A stretch of DNA of 29,692 nucleotides from Planctomycetota bacterium (GTDB lineage Bacteria; Planctomycetota; UBA1135; GCA-002686595), in NCBI GenBank assembly GCA_021776885.1, contig JAJFFA010001003.1, positions 1 to 29,692 of the forward strand, in the 5' to 3' direction. Position numbers and translations under genes: made by a program. A model generated the notes under the pieces. It had not been told where the DNA came from, did no database searches, and saw nothing but the letters and a program-made list of their open reading frames with translations. Shown here piece by piece: positions 23,803-29,692 of the stretch. Position 1 is the stretch's first letter. Each line of letters begins with the position of its first letter.

Positions 23803-24656
23803 CGCGGGGCTCCGAGGCGGAAGTCTTGGACGGTGGCGTTGAGGGCGCGGCGGTCACCGGGACTGGCGACGGACTGGGCGCTCGCGCGCACGGCGCCGCC
23901 CACGTGCAGTCCGGCGCGGGCGGCGTCCATGCTGACGGGCTGGCGCCAGGCGACGATCTCGCGCTCGACCCCGGTCCAGAAGCGGTAGCGCGCTTCGAGC
24001 GAGAGGCGCGCCCCGCGGCGCACCTGTTCGCGGCCCTCGTCGCTGGTGACGAGGAGGCTCAGGACCTCCGTCATCCAGGCCCCGTGGTCGATGTCCTGCT
24101 CGGTGTGCAGGTCGAAGTAGAGCCGCTCCTCGGCGCTGAAGCCGGCGCGGATCAGGCCCGGGATGATGTGCGCGAACATCTTCGGGATGGCCCACTCGTG
24201 CCCCGGGCCGAGGGCGCCCAGGCCGACCAGGAAGGGCTCCTGGCTGGTGATGCGCAGGTGCTCGCGTACGAAGGCCCAGACCTCGGGGCAGAGCGGCGTG
24301 GCGTCCATCTCCGCCTCGTGGGCCCCCGCGGCGGCGAGGAAGCGGCGGTACAGGGTCTCGTGGTCGTCGCCGTCCGAGCCCTCGCCGTACTCGGCCACCA
24401 GCACCTTCGCCAGCCAGAGCTTCTCGGTCGAGGAGGGGGCGCGCAGCAGCAGCAGCTCCATGTAGCGCGTGAAGAAGCCGACCAGGGCCACGTGCTGCAG
24501 CCCGAAGACGCGGTAGTCGCGGCGTGTGTAGGGGCCGGTCGCGAGGCGCGAGAGCAAGAGGTGGTTGACCCCGGGGTGCGTCTGCACCTCGCGCTCGAGC
24601 CGGTCGAGCCAGGTCTCCTTGCGCTGCGGCGGCGCCTGGGGAGTGAGGATCGTCAT
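23799..24656 (-). CDS. Haem-oxygenase-like-fold diiron oxidase candidate (HDO family)
   Basis: A 285-residue, mainly helical protein of the TenA/PqqC/haem-oxygenase-like fold, the superfamily of UndA, SznF and CADD-type oxidases. A full candidate metal set can be read: Glu92 and His99 (spacing 7), Glu154, then His184, Asp188 and His191 (spacing 4 and 3). The spacing matches my recollection of CADD-type ligands. These enzymes activate oxygen at a loosely held Fe2 or Fe/Mn centre for decarboxylation, N-oxygenation or desaturation. ATG 24656 overlaps the stop of the upstream radical SAM gene, and its stop overlaps the start of the next. Being between two radical SAM genes argues for oxidative tailoring of the same substrate. 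A non-metal TenA-like role is less likely. Confidence 0.8.
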   Translation of the reverse strand: MTILTPQAPPQRKETWLDRLEREVQTHPGVNHLLLSRLATGPYTRRDYRVFGLQHVALVGFFTRYMELLLLRAPSSTEKLWLAKVLVAEYGEGSDGDDHETLYRRFLAAAGAHEAEMDATPLCPEVWAFVREHLRITSQEPFLVGLGALGPGHEWAIPKMFAHIIPGLIRAGFSAEERLYFDLHTEQDIDHGAWMTEVLSLLVTSDEGREQVRRGARLSLEARYRFWTGVEREIVAWRQPVSMDAARAGLHVGGAVRASAQSVASPGDRRALNATVQDFRLGAPR

Positions 24657-26146
24657 GACTGGGTCTGCAGCGCGGGTTCGCGCGGGGTCTCGACCTGCTC
24701 GAGGTCGTGGCCGATGATCTCGTACTCGTCGCGCAGGTAGCTCTCGGGGTCCTCCATGATGCGCCGCACCATCTCGCGCCGGCGCGTGAAGAGTTTCATC
24801 CCCGGCCACACGTCGAGGGCCAGGCGTGGGCGCTTGCGCAGGAAGCCCAGGCCCAGGGAGCCCCGGGTCGAGGCCATGGTGGCCTGGTTCCAGCGCGCGT
24901 AGTGCCGGTAGAACTCCGCCCGCGGCAGCTTGGTCGGCACCACGGCGTGCAACAGATCGAAGAGTCGCGCGTCGCGGGTCAAGAGCGTGTCGCCGGCCGC
25001 GCGGTACGACTGCGTGCCGGGCAGGGGCATGTGGATCACGACCAGCGGGATCGTGATCTTCATCTCGTTGATGGCGGCGTAGAGGCGCTCGAAGTCGGGC
25101 TCCTCGAACTCGGGGCGCACCATGAAGATGCCCGTGGTCAAGACTCCCGCGTCGTTGAGGAGCCTCGACGCGGCCAGGTTCTGCTCGCGCGTGGCGCCCT
25201 TCTCGAGGGAATCGAGCACGTCCTGGTCGTTGGTCTCGTAGCCCGAGAGCACCATGGAGAGCCCGGCCTTGGCGAAGCGCTTGACCAGGTCGGGGTTGTC
25301 GGCGACGAAGTCGGTGCGGCCCTGGATCATCCAGTGCTTCTTGACGCCGCGGCGCTCGATCTCGTCGAGCAGCTCCTCCATGCGCCCGCGGTGCGTCAGG
25401 AAGTTGTCGTCCAGGAAGAAGACGAACTTCTCCGGCGCCGCCTCCATGCGGTCGACGATCGCGCGGGCCGAGAGGAAGCGCACCTTCTTCTCGTAGAACT
25501 CCCAGATCGCGCAGAAGTTGCAGTCGAAGGCGCAGCCGCGGCTGGTCTGGATCGAGACCATGCCCTGCGCCGGGCCGAAGAAGTAGGCCCCGGCGTAGGC
25601 GTCGAGCAGGTCACGCGCGGGGGCCGGGAAGGTGTCGAGGGCTCGAGCCTGGCCGCGCTTGCCCGTCGCGATGCGCTCGTCGCCGCGCCGGAACTGCAGC
25701 CCGTCGATCCCGTCGAGGGCCTCGCGCTCGCCCCCCGCGGCCAGGTGCTCGACCAACTCCAGGAAGGTCTCCTCGCCCTCGCCGATGCAGATCGCGTCGA
25801 TGTAGGCCTCGTCGTGCTCCTCCGCGGCCAGGGTCGGGTGGTGCCCGCCGATCAGGGTGAAAACGCCGGAGCCGAGGATCGACTTGGCGCAGTGCAGGAC
25901 TGCCTTCGCCTGGTAGGCGTCGGTGGTCATCGACGTCACGCCGACGAGGTCGGGCCGGAACTCGTCGAGCACGCGCGGCAGGGCGTCGGCCTGCTCCAGG
26001 CGCATGTCGAGCACGCGCACCTCGTGTTCGTCGCGCACCATGGCGGCGAGGGAGGTCAAGGCCACGGGCTCGGACAGCCAGAGCACGTTCTCGAGGCCCA
26101 GGCGACCATTCTCGAAGGGGGAAGGTTGGACGAGGAGTAGGCGCAT
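24653..26146 (-). CDS. B12-binding radical SAM protein 2 (HpnR-like)
   Basis: A 497-residue protein. The N-terminal B12-binding domain ends with TLIGGHHPTLAAEEHDE and ICIGEGEETFLEL. The radical SAM motif is RGCAFDCNFCAIWEFYEKK, with Cys205, Cys209 and Cys212. The aromatic residues after the cluster recall the CTFCSAWTFYG region of the hopanoid C-3 methylase HpnR. FFLDDNFL, VLSGYETNDQDVLDSL and VVIHMPLPGTQSYR follow. It is the first gene of the cluster, divergent from the epimerase across 199 bases. It probably methylates a lipid or isoprenoid carbon, but radical SAM families of this type also cyclise or rearrange, so the substrate and reaction are open. Confidence 0.88.
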   Translation of the reverse strand: MRLLLVQPSPFENGRLGLENVLWLSEPVALTSLAAMVRDEHEVRVLDMRLEQADALPRVLDEFRPDLVGVTSMTTDAYQAKAVLHCAKSILGSGVFTLIGGHHPTLAAEEHDEAYIDAICIGEGEETFLELVEHLAAGGEREALDGIDGLQFRRGDERIATGKRGQARALDTFPAPARDLLDAYAGAYFFGPAQGMVSIQTSRGCAFDCNFCAIWEFYEKKVRFLSARAIVDRMEAAPEKFVFFLDDNFLTHRGRMEELLDEIERRGVKKHWMIQGRTDFVADNPDLVKRFAKAGLSMVLSGYETNDQDVLDSLEKGATREQNLAASRLLNDAGVLTTGIFMVRPEFEEPDFERLYAAINEMKITIPLVVIHMPLPGTQSYRAAGDTLLTRDARLFDLLHAVVPTKLPRAEFYRHYARWNQATMASTRGSLGLGFLRKRPRLALDVWPGMKLFTRRREMVRRIMEDPESYLRDEYEIIGHDLEQVETPREPALQTQS

Positions 26147-26345
26147 GGGGGACGCTTGCGATCCGATGGGAAGCGAGGACGCTGCGAGTATGGAGCGCCG
26201 GCCCGGAACGATCGAGCGGATTCCTATCCGCGGCTATTCGGCGCGGCGCGGGGATCGGATGAGTCTCGCGGGGATAAGTCGGCCTGTGTGCATCCGGGCT
26301 GCCGCTCCGAGCGAAGTCCCGGGTAACCTTTAGAGGAGAGTTCTG
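26147..26345. promoter_or_regulatory. Divergent promoter region between radical SAM 2 and epimerase
   Basis: This 199-base gap must contain both promoters. An inverted repeat with 6-bp arms GCGGAT and ATCCGC around TCCT lies at 26216-26231, midway, and could be an operator. A Shine-Dalgarno GAGGAG at 26333-26338 sits seven bases before the epimerase ATG. A GGAAC at 26205-26209 resembles an ECF -35 element, but no matching -10 could be fixed. Confidence 0.45.
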
Positions 26346-27248
26346 ATGCAAGTCTTGGTCACCGGTTCCAGCGGCCTCGTGGGCTCCGACCTCGTCCCGC
26401 GCCTCGAGCGCGCTGGACATGGCGTCTCACGCCTCGTGCGCCGGGCCCCGAGCGGCCCCGCCGAGGTCCAGTGGCAGCCCGAGCAGGGCCGGCTCGAGGC
26501 CTCGGACCTCGATCCCTTCGACGCTGTGATCCACCTGGCGGGCGAAGGCATCGCCAGCCGGCGCTGGAGCAGCGCGCAGAAGCAGCGCATCCGCGACAGC
26601 CGTGTCGACGGCACGCGGCTCCTGGCCGAGCGCATCGCCGCCGCCGGCTCGCCCCCGGGGGTGCTCGTCTGCGCCTCCGCGGTCGGGCTCTACGGGTCCC
26701 GGGCCGACGAGCTCTTGACCGAGGAGAGCGCGGCGGGGGAGGGCTTCCTGTCCGAGGTCTGCAGCGCCTGGGAAGCGGCCGCCGACCCGGCCCGTGCCGC
26801 GGGCACGCGCGTCGTGCACCTGCGCCTGGGCGTGGTCCTGTCCCCGTCCGGCGGTGCCCTGGGCAAGATGCTGCTGCCCTTCAAGCTGGGCCTGGGCGGA
26901 CGCCTGGGCAGCGGCGAGCAGTGGATGAGCTGGATCAGCCTCGACGACGTCTCGCGCGCCTTCGTGCACGCCCTGACGGACGCCGGTCTCGAGGGTGCGG
27001 TCAACGCCGTCGGCCCGGCGGCGGTGACCAACGCCGAGTTCACCAAGACCCTGGGCCGGGTGCTCGGCCGGCCGACGATCCTCCCCGTGCCCGCCTTCGC
27101 CGCACGCCTGGCGCTGGGCGAGATGGCCGACGAGCTGCTCCTCGGTGGCCAGCGCGTCCAGCCCGCACGCCTCGCCGCGACCGATTTCTCCTTCGAGCAC
27201 ACGACCCTCGAGGCGGCGCTGCGCCACGTGCTCGGCAAGCCCAATTGA
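26346..27248 (+). CDS. TIGR01777-type NAD(P)-dependent epimerase (YfcH/SDR39U1 family)
   Basis: A 300-residue extended short-chain dehydrogenase/epimerase. VTGSSGLVGSDLV at 5-17 binds NAD(P). AVIHLAGEGIASRRWS is a hallmark of the TIGR01777 family, and SAVGLYGSR and GEQWMSWISLDDVSRAF are further conserved elements. The C-terminal DUF1731-like tail (LRHVLGKPN at the end) is present, so length is normal. The biochemical role of this family is largely unsettled. It has a good Shine-Dalgarno and overlaps the HAD gene at its stop, so the pair form a small operon. Confidence 0.92.
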   Translation: MQVLVTGSSGLVGSDLVPRLERAGHGVSRLVRRAPSGPAEVQWQPEQGRLEASDLDPFDAVIHLAGEGIASRRWSSAQKQRIRDSRVDGTRLLAERIAAAGSPPGVLVCASAVGLYGSRADELLTEESAAGEGFLSEVCSAWEAAADPARAAGTRVVHLRLGVVLSPSGGALGKMLLPFKLGLGGRLGSGEQWMSWISLDDVSRAFVHALTDAGLEGAVNAVGPAAVTNAEFTKTLGRVLGRPTILPVPAFAARLALGEMADELLLGGQRVQPARLAATDFSFEHTTLEAALRHVLGKPN

Positions 27249-27850
27249 CGCGCCGTCCGATCCTCCTGATCGACGTGATGGACACGCTCGTGCGCGAGCC
27301 GTTCTACGACATCGTGCCGGCCTTCTTCGGCGTCTCGCTCGAGACGCTCCTGCGCGAGAAGCACCCCTCGGCCTGGGCCGAATTCGAGCGCGGTGAGATC
27401 GACGAGGCCGCCCTGCGCACGCGCTTCTTCCGCGATGGACGCGACTACGACCACGAGGGCATGAAGCGTGCGATGGTCGACGCCTACGCCTGGCTGCCGG
27501 GCATGCAGGAGCTCAGCGCGGAGCTGGCGTCCGCGGGCTTCGCGCTGCACGCCCTCTCGAACTACCCCGACTGGTACCGCCTGATCGAGGAGCGCCTGGC
27601 CCTCTCGCGCTTCGTCGCCTGGTCCTTCGTCTCCTGCGACATGGGCGTGCGCAAGCCCGACCCACGCGCCTACACCCTGCCCCTCGAGCGCCTCGGCGTC
27701 CCGGCCGAGGAGTGCCTCTTCATCGACGACCGCGCGGCCAACTGCGAGGCGGCGAGCGCCCTGGGCATCGACGCGATCCGCTTCACCGGCGCGCGCGAAT
27801 TGCGCTCGGTCCTGGCCCAGCGCGGGCTCCTCGCGGCGGCGCCCGGCTGA
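27245..27850 (+). CDS. HAD-superfamily hydrolase
   Basis: A 201-residue HAD-like hydrolase. Motif I is DVMDTLV, with the two aspartates around residues 10-13. Motif II is the SNYP serine. The lysine lies in GVRKPDPRAY, and the acidic motif IV is FIDDRAANCEAA. Cap insertion is small, so the substrate is probably a small phosphometabolite. The TTG start overlaps the epimerase stop (TTGA), which implies coupling. No further hint to the substrate can be seen. Confidence 0.9.
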   Translation: MTRRPILLIDVMDTLVREPFYDIVPAFFGVSLETLLREKHPSAWAEFERGEIDEAALRTRFFRDGRDYDHEGMKRAMVDAYAWLPGMQELSAELASAGFALHALSNYPDWYRLIEERLALSRFVAWSFVSCDMGVRKPDPRAYTLPLERLGVPAEECLFIDDRAANCEAASALGIDAIRFTGARELRSVLAQRGLLAAAPG

Positions 27851-27900
27851 GGGCCTGGCTCGCTCGACAGGTGTCCCAAAGCGTGGTAGTCCTTGGGGTG

Positions 27901-29244
27901 ATGAAGCGTTTTCCTACCGCGCTCGCAGCGGGCCTCGCCAGCGGGATACTGACGCTCAGCGCCGCGGCCCAGCAGAACTTCCTGCTGCTCGTCGCGGACG
28001 ATATGGGGGTCGACCGGATCACGGCCTACGGCGAGTCCCCGACCCCGGGGCGCACGCCGAACCTCGACCGCCTCGCCGCGGGCGGAGTGCTGTTCCGGAA
28101 CGCCTGGGGGCGGCCCTTCTGTTCGCCCTCGCGGGCGACGCTGATGACCGGGCGCTACGGCTTCCGCTACGGCTGGGGCGCCAACCCCTCGAGCTCGCTC
28201 TCGGCCTTCGAGCTGGCCCTGGACGAGGTCACCCTGCCGGAGATGCTGTCCCAGGGCAGCGGCGGAGCCTACGCCAGCGTGGCCCTCGGGAAGTGGCACC
28301 TGGGACACCCCCTGGGCCTGGACGAGGGGCACCCCCAGGCCAGCGGCTTCGACTTCTACGCCGGCTCCCTGGCCAACTTGACCGGCGGGGGCTCGAGCTA
28401 CTTCCACTGGCCCAAGTCGATCAACGGCTGCAGCGAGGTCTTCGTCGACCGCTACGCGACCAGCGACACGGCGAACGATGCGGTGCGCATGGTACGCAGC
28501 CTGCCCGAGCCCTGGTTCGCCTACGTCGCCTTCCACGCGGCGCACCTGCCCTACCACGCGCCCCCGCCGCACCTGCACGGCTTCACGCTGAACGGCAACC
28601 CGGCGGACACGCCGGAGCTGCACCACAAGGCCATGGTGGAGGCCCTCGACACCGAGATCGGGCGCGTGCTCGAGGCTCTCGAGCCCGAGCTGCGTGCGCG
28701 CACGACCATCGTCTTCGTCGCCGACAACGGGACCCAGAACGACGCGGTCGAGGCGCCCTTCGTCGACGGGCACGGCAAGGGCACGACCTTCGAGGGCGGC
28801 CTCAACGTGCCGTTGATCGTCGAGGGCCCGGCGGTCGGCGCGCCGGGCTCGGAGTGCGGCGCCCTGGTGGACGTGGTCGACATCTTCGCCACCTTCGCCG
28901 AGCTGGCGGGCATCGACCCCTTGAGCGTCCTGCCCCCCGGGCGCGAGCTCGACTCGCAGAGCCTGGTGCCGTACCTGCTCGACCCGACCCAGCCGACGCG
29001 CCGCACCCACGTCTTCGCGGAGGAGTTCGAGCCCAACGGTGCGGGCCCCTACACCCTGATCAAGAAGGCGGTCCGTGGGCGCCGCTTCAAGTACGTCGAA
29101 CGCCAGGGCAACGGCCGCCTCTACGACCTCGAGAACGACCCCTTCGAGTCGACCAACCTGTTGCTGGGAGCGGGCCTCAACGGCCAGCAGCAGCGCGCCG
29201 TCCGCCAGCTCAAGGCCTGGATGGGCCGCCTGGGCGTGAACTGA
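27901..29244 (+). CDS. Secreted sulfatase (formylglycine-dependent type)
   Basis: A 447-residue sulfatase. A signal peptide (about residues 1-23, ending AAA-QQ) directs export. Metal-binding DDMG lies at 33-36. Cys74 in CSPSRATLMTGR is the cysteine converted to formylglycine. GKWHLG, an ADNGTQND segment and HGKGTTFEGG supply further active-site residues. It would release sulfate from a sulfated polysaccharide or small ester outside the cytoplasm. Cysteine-type sulfatases need a separate maturation enzyme, not seen here. ATG 27901 gives a sound signal peptide; a longer in-frame start lies antisense to nothing useful and was rejected. Such enzymes are abundant in Planctomycetota. Confidence 0.92.
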   Translation: MKRFPTALAAGLASGILTLSAAAQQNFLLLVADDMGVDRITAYGESPTPGRTPNLDRLAAGGVLFRNAWGRPFCSPSRATLMTGRYGFRYGWGANPSSSLSAFELALDEVTLPEMLSQGSGGAYASVALGKWHLGHPLGLDEGHPQASGFDFYAGSLANLTGGGSSYFHWPKSINGCSEVFVDRYATSDTANDAVRMVRSLPEPWFAYVAFHAAHLPYHAPPPHLHGFTLNGNPADTPELHHKAMVEALDTEIGRVLEALEPELRARTTIVFVADNGTQNDAVEAPFVDGHGKGTTFEGGLNVPLIVEGPAVGAPGSECGALVDVVDIFATFAELAGIDPLSVLPPGRELDSQSLVPYLLDPTQPTRRTHVFAEEFEPNGAGPYTLIKKAVRGRRFKYVERQGNGRLYDLENDPFESTNLLLGAGLNGQQQRAVRQLKAWMGRLGVN

Positions 29245-29256
29245 CCGGGTCTGGCC

Positions 29257-29628
29257 CTAGCCCTCGTCCCGCCAGACCTCGACCACCCGCTCGTCCGCGA
29301 ACTCGACGAAGACCGTGGCCGTGTCCTCTTCGTGCTTGTCCAGCGCGAAGACGAACAGGAACGCCCCGGTGCGGTTGGTCGAGCGGCGGTAGTACCAGCG
29401 CCACACCTCGCGCCCCTCGCCGCTGTCAGCCTTGGCGGTGGGCGGTCCGAAGAGGCCCGCCACGAACTCCTTGCTGGCGCCGGGCTCGACACGCTCCATG
29501 GTCGAGCTGCTGATCGGCCGCCCAGTGGAGTCCGAATCCTTCTTGACGTGAAACAAGCAGCCGGGAAGAAGCGCGCTGCAAAGCAACGCACCCACGAGAC
29601 GAATCCTGATATGCCGAATCGAGTTCAT
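29257..29628 (-). CDS. Small lipoprotein with BamE/SmpA-like domain
   Basis: A 123-residue protein with a lipoprotein signal: a basic N-terminus, a hydrophobic stretch, and lipobox LPGC with the lipidated cysteine at 24. The remainder (MERVEPGASKEFVAGLFGPP, then WRWYYRR) has the start-of-helix and Gly-Pro pattern of SmpA/OmlA/BamE-like domains, where it assists outer-membrane protein assembly or binds partners. ATG 29628 is used; a GTG just before it would add one residue. It converges on the sulfatase gene with a 12-base gap. The domain call rests on pattern, not on alignment. Confidence 0.78.
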   Translation of the reverse strand: MNSIRHIRIRLVGALLCSALLPGCLFHVKKDSDSTGRPISSSTMERVEPGASKEFVAGLFGPPTAKADSGEGREVWRWYYRRSTNRTGAFLFVFALDKHEEDTATVFVEFADERVVEVWRDEG

Positions 29629-29673
29629 CACCCCAGCCTAATGGCGTACGGAGCCAGGCTCAATCTACCGGCA

Positions 29674-29692
29674 AAACGAGCCGGGCTCGTTT
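29674..29692. terminator. Hairpin with flanking A/T tracts, possible bidirectional terminator
   Basis: AAACGAGCC and GGCTCGTTT are perfect 9-bp arms around one G. As a realistic hairpin it is an 8-bp stem with a CGG loop. An A run on the left and a T run on the right edge give the expected tails in both directions. The window ends within the T run. It may end a gene lying to the right. Confidence 0.5.

Noticed and set aside
20824..23988. A 1054-residue plus-strand frame
   Set aside because: It is antisense to HMG-CoA reductase, radical SAM 1 and part of the oxidase gene, all with intact catalytic motifs; the frame itself shows no domain.
26205..26209. GGAAC as an ECF-type -35 element
   Set aside because: The pentamer is too short to stand alone and no matching -10 element could be identified at a suitable distance.
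1..29692. tRNA, rRNA, CRISPR array or insertion sequence
   Set aside because: No cloverleaf-like sequence, ribosomal segment, regularly spaced repeat or transposase frame was noticed on either strand by reading; small RNA genes could still be missed without a covariance-model search.

Overview
The window is very GC-rich (roughly 70% by eye), densely coded bacterial chromosome. No rRNA, tRNA, CRISPR array or insertion sequence was seen. The best guess for the source is a high-GC Planctomycetota lineage or a neighbouring phylum. The reasons are an ECF sigma factor fused through a membrane segment to carboxypeptidase-regulatory-like domains, a secreted formylglycine-type sulfatase, a large sodium:solute symporter, and many GTG/TTG starts. 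This assignment is inference; a myxobacterium-like source cannot be excluded.

Left third (1-14487): an aryl-polyene-like type II polyketide/fatty-acid locus. One minus-strand operon reads, in order of transcription: membrane-anchored C45-type acyltransferase/peptidase, acyl carrier protein, FabZ-like dehydratase, hot-dog thioesterase, ketosynthase, short chain-length-factor-like protein, second acyl carrier protein, second ketosynthase, second chain-length-factor-like protein, and polysaccharide deacetylase. Most junctions are ATGA/GTGA-type overlaps. To its left, two overlapping plus-strand flavoproteins both carry the WxWxIP signature of flavin-dependent halogenases. Beyond them, on the minus strand, lie a GT2-DUF2062 glycosyltransferase and an MMPL/RND exporter that runs off the left edge. 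The set suggests a halogenated aryl-polyene-type pigment or lipid that is built on carrier proteins, tailored and exported. The ketoreductase, aryl-AMP ligase, LolA-like carrier and aromatic-precursor genes are not in view and may lie left of base 1.

A parDE toxin-antitoxin module (about 6127-6661) sits between the halogenases and the deacetylase. It has its own AT-richer promoter/operator. The ParE toxin lacks its C-terminal end and runs tail to tail into the deacetylase, so the region looks like a decayed insertion.

Middle (14488-20042): a divergent regulatory gap, a rhodanese-like membrane protein without the catalytic cysteine, a convergent SSS-family symporter with an extra soluble insert, and the sigma-TM-repeat fusion protein.

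Right-centre (20088-26146): a five-gene minus-strand cluster. In order of transcription it holds a HpnR-like B12-binding radical SAM enzyme, a haem-oxygenase-fold diiron oxidase candidate, a second B12-binding radical SAM enzyme, a class I-like HMG-CoA reductase, and a DUF374 acyltransferase. The first three overlap by ATGA; the last two also overlap. This combination suggests an undescribed lipid or isoprenoid-modifying pathway and is the strongest candidate for new biology here.

Right end (26147-29692): a TIGR01777-type epimerase overlapping a HAD hydrolase, a secreted sulfatase, and a convergent BamE/SmpA-like lipoprotein, with a hairpin at the very edge that may be a terminator.
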